Assembly (NCBI GenBank): GCA_013695905.1
Contig: JACCZQ010000267.1
Location: 1 to 5,218 of the forward strand
Direction: 5' to 3'
Length of the DNA: 5,218 bases
DNA from: Chthoniobacterales bacterium
GTDB taxonomy: Bacteria; Verrucomicrobiota; Verrucomicrobiia; Chthoniobacterales; UBA10450
Part shown: positions 1-5,218 of the stretch, one piece after another
Layout: each line of letters opens with the position of its first letter
How positions within the stretch are numbered: position 1 is the first letter of the stretch
Notes under the pieces: model-generated
Databases searched by the model: none
Seen by the model: only the letters and a program-made list of their open reading frames with translations
What the model was told of the DNA's origin: nothing
Position numbers and translations under genes: made by a program

Positions 1-36
1 CCAATCGGCGCGGCCGACCGCAACCGCTGATGGCCT

Positions 37-237
37 TTACGACTCCTTCTTAGGGGAGCACTTCTCGCAGGCTTTGCCTTCCTTCGCTGCATCGACGCAG
101 CAGGGGTGGGTGCATTCCTTGCCTGCTTTTTTCGCTTCCACGCAGCACTTCGCGTGCGAATCTTCAGTGCTGAAGGCGGAAGCTGCCATGATCGCTGCGG
201 CGAAGGCTGTAGCTGTAATTAGTTTGAGAGTCTTCAT
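37..237 (-). CDS. Small exported Cys-rich protein with two tandem 15-residue repeats
   Basis: The product is 66 residues long. Residues 1-21 form a signal peptide (basic start MKTLK, Ala-rich core, likely cleavage after ASA at 19-21), so it should act in the periplasm or outside the cell. The mature part is almost entirely two adjacent repeats, residues 31-45 and 46-60, each of the form CC-x2-A-x3-GK-x-C, ending in THP in the first and EKC in the second. Seven cysteines (31, 32, 42, 46, 47, 57, 60) and His44 give a plausible metal-binding or disulfide pattern, and the tail is Lys-rich. The ATG is supported by the signal peptide and by a strong promoter ending 6 nt upstream; no Shine-Dalgarno is present. 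It is divergent from the amidohydrolase. I do not recognise a named family. Metal binding is inferred from composition only. The overlapping plus-strand frame at 74-286 is judged a shadow. Confidence 0.8.
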   Translation of the reverse strand: MKTLKLITATAFAAAIMAASAFSTEDSHAKCCVEAKKAGKECTHPCCVDAAKEGKACEKCSPKKES

Positions 238-243
238 GGGCCC

Positions 244-273
244 GTTATACCGCGGCAGCGCTCTTTCTGTAAA
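244..273 (-). promoter_or_regulatory. Sigma70-type promoter of the Cys-rich protein gene
   Basis: Read on the minus strand, TTTACA (268-273) and TATAAC (244-249) are separated by 18 bp, and each hexamer matches the consensus at 5 of 6 positions. Only six bases (GGGCCC) separate the -10 box from the ATG at 237. Transcription would therefore start at or within a base or two of the start codon, giving a leaderless or nearly leaderless mRNA. This also explains why no ribosome binding site is seen. Confidence 0.65.
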
Positions 274-349
274 CCGTCATCTGTGAGCCTCTTCTATATC
301 CTCGGAAGGTCGGCTGCAGTTACCGGCGGGGGCTGCGGGCCCGCTCGAT

Positions 350-380
350 TTTACCCTTCATATCAGATGTCTCATATAAT
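350..380 (+). promoter_or_regulatory. Probable promoter of the amidohydrolase gene
   Basis: A perfect TATAAT lies at 375-380. The best -35 is TTTACC at 350-355 (4 of 6 matches) with a longish 19-bp spacer. Transcription starting near 387 would leave a leader of about 42 nt before the ATG at 429. TCATAT occurs twice (358-363 and 372-377), 14 bp apart and overlapping the core promoter, so an operator is possible but unproven. A small hairpin with a 5-bp stem (394-398 with 403-407, TCTC loop) lies in the leader. Confidence 0.5.
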
Positions 381-428
381 TACGTGACCGCGGCAGCTTC
401 TCAGCTGTAATCTCCGACACCACCAGCC

Positions 429-1766
429 ATGATCAGCCTCCGCGCCCTTCTTTCACTCTCCGTCATAGCGACCGCCACCGTTGTGGCGCAGCCATCCGCG
501 CCGCCCGCGAAACAGGTGACCGTGATCCACGCCGGCGAGCTGCTCGACCGGCCGGGGCAGAAGCCGCGCGGCAACTCCACCATCCTCATCGAGGACGGCA
601 AGATCACCGACGTGCGCGACGGATTTGCGCCTCCGCCCCCCGCGGCCCGCGTGGTCGATCTCCGCGATCAATTTGTGCTTCCGGGATTGATCGACATGCA
701 CGTGCATCTCTACAGCGAGGGCGATCCGCTGAAGGGGCGCCTGGAAGGCCCGCGGCGCGATTACGAAGACAGCGTGTTGATCGCTGCCCGCCATGCGCGG
801 ATCACGCTGGAGGCGGGATTCACCACCGTGCGCGATCTTGGCGGCGTCGCGCGTGGCGTGGCGACTCTGCGCGATTTTGTGAATTCGGGCGACCTGCCCG
901 GCCCGACCATCGTGCCCGCCGGCCGGATGATTTCCGTCGCGTCCGGCCACGGCGACGCGAACAACCTCAACCGCCAGCTCACCCGCGCCGCGCGCGACGA
1001 GATGGATAACATCTGCAACGGCGCCGACAGCTGCCGCGAAGCCGTGCGCAATCAGATCCTGCAGGGCGCGGAGGTAATCAAATTCGCGGCCACGGGAGGA
1101 GTCGGGAGCGATGTCGCCGGTGGCCTGGCGCGGCAGATGTTTGAAGACGAAATGCAGGCCATCGTCGAGACGGCGCGCACGTTCGGCCGAAAGACCACCG
1201 CGCACGCGCATGGGAAGGACGGCATCGATGCGGCCTTACGGGCCGGCGTGGACTCGATCGATCACGGCTCGTTCATCGATGACGAAACGATCGCGCTTTT
1301 CAAAGAACGCGGCGCCTACCTGGTGCCGACGATGATGGCCCCGATCGCCGCCCTCGAACAGGCGCGGCGCGGCGACCGTCCACCGGCATCGCTTGTGAAA
1401 GCAGAAGAAGCTGCCGCGGCGATGATCGAGAGCCACAAGCGCGCCTATCGCGCCGGCGTGAAGGTGGCGTTCGGCACCGACTCGGGAGTTTCGAAACACG
1501 GGCTCAACGCGCAGGAATTCAAGCTCATGGTGGACGCCGGCATGACGCCGGCGGCGGCGATCCAGGCAGCGACGGTGAATGCCGCCGAGTTGCTGGGGCG
1601 TTCCGCCTCACTCGGCACGATCGAGCGCGGCAAAGATGCTGATATCATCGCAGTCAAAGGGAACCCGCTCGACGATGTCACGCGGCTGGAAAATGTCGGC
1701 TTTGTGATGCGGCGGGGCGTCGTCCACAAACTCGGCGGGCAGCGTCAGGTCTTCCCCCATCCCTGA
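429..1766 (+). CDS. Exported metal-dependent amidohydrolase (imidazolonepropionase / Xaa-Pro dipeptidase-like)
   Basis: The 445-residue product begins with a signal peptide (about residues 1-20, ending VVA-Q), so it should work in the periplasm. After an N-terminal beta-sandwich strand region (about 28-86, including the ILIEDGKI segment) comes the TIM-barrel hydrolase. It has the metal motif HVH (His91, His93) after PGLIDM, a candidate carboxylated lysine in VIKFAATGG (Lys218), His259/His261 in TAHAHG, His279 in SIDHG, and Asp351 in FGTDSG. This is the full binuclear-metal ligand set of the COG1228 amidohydrolases. The end (GTIERGKDADIIAVKGNPL) is the typical family C-terminus. Characterised relatives hydrolyse dipeptides or N-acyl amino acids and cyclic amides; the actual substrate cannot be read from the sequence. 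The ATG at 429 is the only good start, because an in-frame TAA lies at 408-410. No Shine-Dalgarno is visible. The gene appears intact and probably active. Confidence 0.93.
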   Translation: MISLRALLSLSVIATATVVAQPSAPPAKQVTVIHAGELLDRPGQKPRGNSTILIEDGKITDVRDGFAPPPPAARVVDLRDQFVLPGLIDMHVHLYSEGDPLKGRLEGPRRDYEDSVLIAARHARITLEAGFTTVRDLGGVARGVATLRDFVNSGDLPGPTIVPAGRMISVASGHGDANNLNRQLTRAARDEMDNICNGADSCREAVRNQILQGAEVIKFAATGGVGSDVAGGLARQMFEDEMQAIVETARTFGRKTTAHAHGKDGIDAALRAGVDSIDHGSFIDDETIALFKERGAYLVPTMMAPIAALEQARRGDRPPASLVKAEEAAAAMIESHKRAYRAGVKVAFGTDSGVSKHGLNAQEFKLMVDAGMTPAAAIQAATVNAAELLGRSASLGTIERGKDADIIAVKGNPLDDVTRLENVGFVMRRGVVHKLGGQRQVFPHP

Positions 1767-1767
1767 C

Positions 1768-1917
1768 GGTGCCGCGCCGAACGTCATCATGATCCAAGGC
1801 GGCACCAAAGGCTCACTCGACAAAACGATGGACGGCAAGAAGCTCGCGCCCGGCCACTACGTGATGGCCGTCGTCACCGAAGGCAAAACAGCTTCCGTGT
1901 TTCTGACCGTGAAGTAG
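1768..1917 (+). pseudogene. C-terminal remnant of an unidentified beta-sandwich-like protein
   Basis: Immediately after the amidohydrolase stop, another plus-strand frame reads as convincing protein and ends at TAG 1915-1917. It contains a Gly-rich stretch, then DGKKLAPGHYVMAVVTEGK and a final strand SVFLTVK. The LAPG-x-Y-hydrophobic-EGK-hydrophobic pattern is like the last strands of an Ig-like or carboxypeptidase-regulatory-like domain. The only usable start is ATG 1789, giving 42 residues. That is too short for such a fold, and no signal peptide or ribosome site precedes it. The frame is open back to a TGA at 1705-1707, overlapping the end of the amidohydrolase in a different frame. I infer a truncated gene left by a deletion or rearrangement; an expressed 42-residue peptide is the alternative. 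The parent family was not recognised. Confidence 0.5.
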
Positions 1918-1935
1918 CGCCGAGGCGGGTGACGT

Positions 1936-2259
1936 TTACCCGGTCGCGCCGAGAATCTTCGTCGCCAACTCGTGAATCTTATCCAGCCGCTCACCCAGAA
2001 GCGAGCGCAGATCCTCCGGCGAGAGGGTGCCGCCGTCGGCCGGCGGTGTCGCGAGCAGCTGCACGGCTTCGAACGCTTTTCCGTGCAGATCGGTGATTTC
2101 CGCGCTGTTCGCCACATGCGCCTCGATCGCGGCGCGGATCACTGCCGCCACATTGTCGATCGAGACGGTGCAGCCTTGCAGGTCGTCGCCGTAGATCACG
2201 CGCAACACTTCCTCGGCCGCAGCCATGGCCGCGCGCTCGAGCAAAACATCAGCCGTCAT
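1936..2259 (-). CDS. Hypothetical 107-residue helical protein
   Basis: I do not recognise this protein. It is 107 residues, acidic and Ala/Leu-rich, with no signal peptide or membrane segment, so it is probably cytosolic. Residues 3-25 and 34-75 look amphipathic and helical. A Pro/Gly linker (72-79) is followed by a C-terminal helix with heptad-like spacing (81-104), which could support dimerisation or a partner interaction. A single Cys is at position 30, and no DNA-binding motif is evident. The frame stays open far upstream (to 2886), but that part is antisense to the beta-lactamase. The start is placed at ATG 2259 because a promoter-like pair ends 7 nt before it and the protein-like composition begins there. 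It is divergent from the beta-lactamase and convergent with the remnant at 1768-1917. Confidence 0.65.
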   Translation of the reverse strand: MTADVLLERAAMAAAEEVLRVIYGDDLQGCTVSIDNVAAVIRAAIEAHVANSAEITDLHGKAFEAVQLLATPPADGGTLSPEDLRSLLGERLDKIHELATKILGATG

Positions 2260-2266
2260 GCGAGCG

Positions 2267-2295
2267 ACTATAGCTGAGGCGTTCCGGCTGGTCGA
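2267..2295 (-). promoter_or_regulatory. Probable promoter of the 107-residue protein gene
   Basis: Read on the minus strand, TCGACC (2290-2295, 4 of 6 matches) and TATAGT (2267-2272, 5 of 6) are separated by 17 bp. The -10 box ends 7 nt before ATG 2259, which places the transcription start essentially at the start codon. The core CTATAG is self-complementary, so it could also serve as a weak -10 in the opposite direction, toward the beta-lactamase. No good plus-strand -35 was found. Confidence 0.45.
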
Positions 2296-2343
2296 ACGAC
2301 AGCAGGCGCTCGGCTGCGCTTCGTCGCGCTTGCTTTCTCCACC

Positions 2344-3165
2344 GTGACGCGTTCCCTCTGCTCGATGATGCGTGGCGGGTTCATTTGCGGTTTGGCGGTG
2401 GCGATCCTTTGTCACTCCGCGGTCGCCCAGACTTCGGTGCAGGAAGTGGCGGCGCTGGGGAAATTCTTTCGTGAGCAAAAAGTGGTCGGCACATTCGTGA
2501 TGCTCGATCCGGAATCTGACACCCTGCACGGATGGAACGAGGCGCGAGCGAAACAGCGCTACATCCCGGCCTCGACCTTTAAAATCCCGAACGCCCTCAT
2601 CGGTCTGCACGTGGGCGCAGTCGCGAACGTGGAGGAGGTGCTGCCCTACGGCGGTGAGCCGCAGCGTCTGAAGCAGTGGGAAAAGGACATGAACCTGCGC
2701 GAAGCGATCGTCGTTTCGAACGTGCCGGTTTACCGGGAGCTGGCGCGGCGCATTGGCCTCGAGCGAATGCGCGCCGCGGTGAAAACGCTCGGCTACGGAA
2801 ACGCGGAGATCGGCGAAGTGGTGGACCGTTTCTGGCTCGATGGACCGCTGAAGATTTCGGCGATGGAGCAGGTGCAGTTCCTGCACCGGCTCACCTCCGG
2901 GCAGTTGCCGATGCAGGATAAGGCGGTGCGGGCGGTGATCGAGATCACGCCGTTAGAAAAGGGCGAGAAGCACGCGCTGCACGGGAAGACCGGCTGGCAT
3001 TGGCCGGGTGACGGCGGCCAGCAGATCGGCTGGTGGGTTGGCTGGATCGAACGCGGCGGGAAGGTGTATCCGTTCGCGTTAAACATCGACATTAACAGCG
3101 ACGAAGACGCGGCGAAACGCATCCCGATCGCGCGCGCCTGTCTGCAGGCGCTGGGCAAGCTGTAG
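2344..3165 (+). CDS. Class D (OXA-type) serine beta-lactamase
   Basis: This enzyme hydrolyses beta-lactam antibiotics in the periplasm. Counted from the GTG at 2344 (273 residues), all class D signatures are present and in order. They are STFK at 77-80 (nucleophile Ser77, Lys80 expected to be carboxylated), SNV at 125-127, YGN at 151-153, Trp164 in FWLDGPLKIS, KTG at 215-217, and the WWVGW segment at 230-234. Length and spacing are normal for the family, so it should be active; the substrate range cannot be predicted. A signal peptide ends at SAVA-Q (28-29). Two ATG codons at 2365 and 2368 give a shorter, equally good signal peptide (MMRGGFICGLAVAIL...). They may be the true start, because neither position has a Shine-Dalgarno. 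No regulator of the LysR or BlaR type is adjacent. It converges on the aspartyl-protease-like gene with 41 bp between them. Confidence 0.93.
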   Translation: MTRSLCSMMRGGFICGLAVAILCHSAVAQTSVQEVAALGKFFREQKVVGTFVMLDPESDTLHGWNEARAKQRYIPASTFKIPNALIGLHVGAVANVEEVLPYGGEPQRLKQWEKDMNLREAIVVSNVPVYRELARRIGLERMRAAVKTLGYGNAEIGEVVDRFWLDGPLKISAMEQVQFLHRLTSGQLPMQDKAVRAVIEITPLEKGEKHALHGKTGWHWPGDGGQQIGWWVGWIERGGKVYPFALNIDINSDEDAAKRIPIARACLQALGKL

Positions 3166-3206
3166 CGAAACTTGTGTCGCGTCAGGCGATTGCTCCGCCG
3201 CTCGCG

Positions 3207-4226
3207 CTATCGCTTCAGGTACAGCGTGCGCGTCCCGAAGTCGATGATGCCGTTGTAGCGCTGGAGAATCTCAGCGCCGAGCAATCCCGCGACCGGCGGG
3301 GAAGCGTCCAGCAGGCCGGTGCGGATCAGTCCCTCCAGGTCGATCACGCCGACTTGTTTGTCCCGCATGTTGACCGAGCCGACGGAGAAACGCGAAATCG
3401 TGGCGAGCTGCACCCCGCGGTTTTTGAGATTCACGCCGGCGGAGTTGAAGGGACTGTCGCGTAACGGCACCCGCATTTGCCGCACGAACCGGTGGTGCAG
3501 CAGTGTGCCGAACGCTCCGGTATCCACCAACAGCTTGGCGCGCTTGCCGTTGAGCCGGCTGTCCACGTAGAGGTTGTAGCCGGGGCTCACCTGCATCGGA
3601 ATGCCGGCGTAGCCGCGGTAATTTGTCCCCGGCGCCGCCCCCACTGCGTTCGGGTCGACCTTCATCGTCAGCGTCTGTTTGCGGCAGTCGAGCACCGCCT
3701 GCGTCGGGAACAAAACGTCGGCACCGAGGATGCCGTCGATGGCCTCCTCGTTCATCAATTTCGCCGCGCGCGACGAGCCGCTCAGATCCACCGCGACAAG
3801 CGGTTCATCCACGAGATTGAGGGCCCCGAGGAGAAAGCTGCGGGCGATGACGACATTGTTGTAGCGGCCGTTGATGCGCAGCCGGGTCGGCACATCGTGC
3901 CGAGCTGTCGTCGCCGGTGAAAGACCGAAATGCGCGACGCGATTGATGGCGATGGCGCTGACCGGCGCGCCGCTATCGACGCCGAGCAGAGCGGGTTTGC
4001 CATTGATCGTCGCGCGGAGGAGCAGGTGATTCTGGCGGGAGCGTTGCAGCTGGAGCGTCTGGAATTGGAGAGGCCGCGGCGTGATTTGCGTCGGGGCGCC
4101 AAAAGCCTTTCGTCCATCGACCGGCGTCGCGCGGCGCGGCGCGCTGAGGGCCGGCGTGGCCAGCGTGACAGTGAGGATGGCCGCCCACAGCCTGGCGGAA
4201 AAAAGAACCGATTTCAGATGGAACAC
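3207..4226 (-). CDS. Exported two-lobed retropepsin-like aspartyl protease family protein
   Basis: Counted from GTG 4226 the product has 339 residues. It has a signal peptide (basic start, hydrophobic core, cleavage near residues 26-29 in TPALSA) and then two homologous lobes. Lobe 1 has VDSGA (Asp84) and the paired motif GILGADVL (165-172). Lobe 2 has VDTGA (Asp235) and GLLGAEIL (314-321). The order Asp-Ser/Thr-Gly followed by hydrophobic-hydrophobic-Gly is the hallmark of retropepsin-like bacterial aspartyl proteases. Both catalytic triads are kept, so one chain may supply both aspartates. The substrate is unknown. The frame extends to ATG 4274, but that codon abuts a REP element and would add a 16-residue extension before the signal peptide. 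The GTG lies 5 nt behind a good extended -10. The gene is on the same strand as the symporter but is separated from it by the repeat, so it is probably transcribed on its own. Confidence 0.85.
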   Translation of the reverse strand: MFHLKSVLFSARLWAAILTVTLATPALSAPRRATPVDGRKAFGAPTQITPRPLQFQTLQLQRSRQNHLLLRATINGKPALLGVDSGAPVSAIAINRVAHFGLSPATTARHDVPTRLRINGRYNNVVIARSFLLGALNLVDEPLVAVDLSGSSRAAKLMNEEAIDGILGADVLFPTQAVLDCRKQTLTMKVDPNAVGAAPGTNYRGYAGIPMQVSPGYNLYVDSRLNGKRAKLLVDTGAFGTLLHHRFVRQMRVPLRDSPFNSAGVNLKNRGVQLATISRFSVGSVNMRDKQVGVIDLEGLIRTGLLDASPPVAGLLGAEILQRYNGIIDFGTRTLYLKR

Positions 4227-4231
4227 GCGCG

Positions 4232-4240
4232 ATGATAGCA
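4232..4240 (-). promoter_or_regulatory. Extended -10 promoter element of the aspartyl-protease-like gene
   Basis: On the minus strand TGCTATCAT matches the extended -10 consensus TGnTATAAT with a single mismatch. No convincing -35 is present, which extended -10 promoters tolerate. It ends 5 nt before GTG 4226, so the mRNA would begin at about that codon. If ATG 4274 were the true start, this element would lie inside the coding region. Confidence 0.4.
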
Positions 4241-4272
4241 CATCGGTTCGCGCGCGAATACCGAGATCGCTC

Positions 4273-4367
4273 ATGTAGCTGCGGCGCTATGCGCCGCACG
4301 GGTCTGTGCCCACGCGAGCACGAGTGGCGTGCACATACCCGTGTCGCCCACAGGGCGACAGCTACAT
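4273..4367. repeat. REPIN-like element: two inverted GTAG-headed REP hairpins
   Basis: This is a 95-bp imperfect palindrome centred near 4320. The plus-strand arm starts ATGTAGC, followed by an 8-bp perfect stem (4280-4287 with 4291-4298) and a 3-nt TAT loop, then CGGGTCTGTGC. The minus-strand arm, read from 4367 leftwards, starts with the same ATGTAGC. It is followed by an 8-bp perfect stem (4353-4360 with 4342-4349), a TGT loop and CGGGTATGTGC. A GTAG tetranucleotide before an imperfectly conserved hairpin is the known signature of REP sequences mobilised by RAYT (TnpA-REP) transposases, and two REPs in inverted order make a REPIN/BIME. No RAYT gene is in the window. The structure could also attenuate transcription from the symporter into the protease gene. 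Confidence 0.8.
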
Positions 4368-5218
4368 CGGCTTCTCACCGCGATCGATCGCGTGCCGGTA
4401 TTCCCGGTAACTCACGATCTCCTCTTTGATCTTCGGCAGGAGGAAATACAGCGCGATGAAATTCGGGAAGCACATCGTGAAGATGAGCGCGTCGCTCAGG
4501 CGCAGCACGTTGCCGAGGGTGGAGGCGGCGCCGAAGACGATGCAGAGGCAGAAGATCAGCTTGTAAACGAGATCGAGCGACGTTTTCCGCCCGAACATGT
4601 AGGCCCACGCCTGTTGCCCGTAGTAGGACCAGGTGATCATGGTCGAGAAGGCGAACAGAATCACCGCCACGAACAACACATACGGGAACCAGCCGATCAC
4701 ACTCGCGAAGGCGCGCGAAGTCACCGCGATGCCGGCCGCAGTGCTCGCTTCCGCCGCGATCACGCGTTCCTGCGTCACCACGATGACCAGCGCGGTCATC
4801 GTGCAGATGATCACGGTATCGATGAACGGCTCCAGCAGCGCGACGTAGCCTTCACTCGCTGGCCGCCGCGTCCGCACTGCCGAGTGCGCGATCGGCGCGG
4901 AGCCGAAGCCCGCTTCGTTTGAGAATGCCGCCCGCTGCACGCCGCGGATCAGCACGCCGAAGAAGCCGCCATACAGCGCCTCGTTACTGAAGGCGGAGGA
5001 GATGATGGTGCCGAACGCCGCCGGGATTTCGCCGAGATGGCCGAACACAATGTAGAGGCAGGCGAGCACGTACATGATGCACATGAATGGCACCAGCTTC
5101 GACGTGACGGTCGCGATGCTGCGGATACCGCCGATGATCACCAGCGCCGTGAGAATGGCCATGATGACACCGAAGATCCAGCCTTTGCCCACCCAGAAAC
5201 TCGTGTCGCCGCCGGTGA
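4362..5218 (-). CDS. Sodium:alanine/glycine symporter (AGCS family), C-terminal part, start outside window
   Basis: The frame is open to the right edge, so the N-terminal part is missing: 284 residues are visible, against roughly 450-550 for the family. The visible part is an inner-membrane transporter fragment with about six to seven hydrophobic helices. Its key landmark is the highly conserved AGCS segment RAAFSNEAGFGSAPIAHSAV, about a third of the way in, followed by TRRPASEGYVALLEPFIDT. Near the end are WSYYGQQAWAYMFG and a charged cytoplasmic tail, KIKEEIVSYREYRHAID. The family couples uptake of small amino acids (alanine, glycine) to sodium; the exact substrate is not determined here. 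An internal GTG at 5192 is not the start, because conserved-looking sequence (SFWVGKGWIFGV) runs through it. The last Met and the TAG stop come from the adjoining REP arm, so the original end may have been slightly different. Confidence 0.92.
   Translation of the reverse strand, partial: TGGDTSFWVGKGWIFGVIMAILTALVIIGGIRSIATVTSKLVPFMCIMYVLACLYIVFGHLGEIPAAFGTIISSAFSNEALYGGFFGVLIRGVQRAAFSNEAGFGSAPIAHSAVRTRRPASEGYVALLEPFIDTVIICTMTALVIVVTQERVIAAEASTAAGIAVTSRAFASVIGWFPYVLFVAVILFAFSTMITWSYYGQQAWAYMFGRKTSLDLVYKLIFCLCIVFGAASTLGNVLRLSDALIFTMCFPNFIALYFLLPKIKEEIVSYREYRHAIDRGEKPM

Noticed and set aside
5..17. Hairpin TCGGC-GCG-GCCGA after the Cys-rich protein gene as a terminator
   Set aside because: The stem is only 5 bp and no T-run follows on the minus strand; such hairpins are expected by chance at this GC content.
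384..410. Tiny leader frame GTG...TAA after the TATAAT box
   Set aside because: It is eight codons, starts only 3 nt after the -10 box, so it would not be fully transcribed, and has no recognisable leader-peptide content.
453..1211. Long minus-strand frame of 252 residues
   Set aside because: It lies inside the amidohydrolase, has Arg/His-rich composition and no domain, and is a shadow of the real gene.
1705..1790. Frameshift joining the amidohydrolase to the frame that follows it
   Set aside because: The amidohydrolase already ends at its normal family C-terminus a few residues before its stop, so the next frame is better read as a separate remnant.
2344..2430. Lipoprotein signal in the beta-lactamase leader
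   Set aside because: The residues before each Cys (ILC, FIC) do not fit a lipobox, and a clean AVA-Q signal peptidase I site follows.
2260..2886. Upstream extension of the 107-residue reading frame on the minus strand
   Set aside because: It is antisense to the beta-lactamase, whose motifs are unmistakable. The extension is rich in His and Arg, as expected for the shadow of a GC-rich gene.
3166..3206. Bidirectional terminator between the convergent beta-lactamase and protease-like genes
   Set aside because: Only a weak 5-bp pairing (GCGAT with ATCGC, long loop) can be drawn, partly inside the gene end, and no T-tract follows it.
3477..3920. Plus-strand frame opposite the aspartyl-protease-like gene
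   Set aside because: The composition is His/Arg/Val-rich and motif-free, while the opposite strand has a signal peptide and two catalytic motifs.
4329..4922. Plus-strand frame of 197 residues opposite the symporter
   Set aside because: It is extremely Arg/His/Asp/Glu-rich, the typical antisense image of a hydrophobic membrane protein.

Overview
This GC-rich bacterial window carries five intact or near-intact genes, one small coding remnant, one gene cut by the right edge, and a palindromic REP-type repeat. Four products have recognisable export signals, which indicates a diderm (Gram-negative-type) bacterium. Signals upstream of several starts look like ordinary sigma70 boxes, but Shine-Dalgarno motifs are essentially absent. 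The mix of genes (a tiny Cys-rich exported protein, a two-lobed retropepsin-like protein, an environmental class D beta-lactamase and an AGCS symporter) would fit a soil or freshwater member of the Verrucomicrobiota or a neighbouring phylum. That placement is an inference from protein character only and was not tested by any search.

Layout, left to right. At 37-237 (-) is a 66-residue exported Cys-rich protein made of two tandem 15-residue repeats. It is divergent from an exported metal-dependent amidohydrolase at 429-1766 (+), and both promoters lie in the gap between them. Directly after the amidohydrolase, 1768-1917 (+) reads as the tail of an unidentified beta-sandwich-like protein whose front is missing. 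Convergent to it is a 107-residue hypothetical helical protein at 1936-2259 (-). That gene is divergent from a complete class D (OXA-type) beta-lactamase at 2344-3165 (+). Convergent to the beta-lactamase is a two-lobed aspartyl-protease-like exported protein at 3207-4226 (-). Behind that start lies a 95-bp REPIN-like element at 4273-4367. On its far side is the C-terminal part of a sodium:alanine/glycine-type symporter (4362-5218, -), which continues beyond the window.

The genes do not form one obvious pathway. Several could serve peptide and amino-acid scavenging (exported amidohydrolase of the Xaa-Pro dipeptidase/imidazolonepropionase type, exported aspartyl-protease-like protein, amino-acid symporter), while the beta-lactamase gives cell-envelope antibiotic defence. 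Most neighbours are divergent or convergent, so they are probably separate transcription units.

The most notable signals are these. (1) The REPIN-like element has two inverted GTAG-headed hairpins whose stems differ by three compensated base pairs, and the symporter's stop codon lies inside one arm. (2) Three minus-strand genes have a -10 box only 5-7 nt before the start codon, suggesting leaderless mRNAs. (3) The Cys-rich protein has a strict repeat architecture. No CRISPR array, tRNA, rRNA, transposase or multi-gene defence system is visible.
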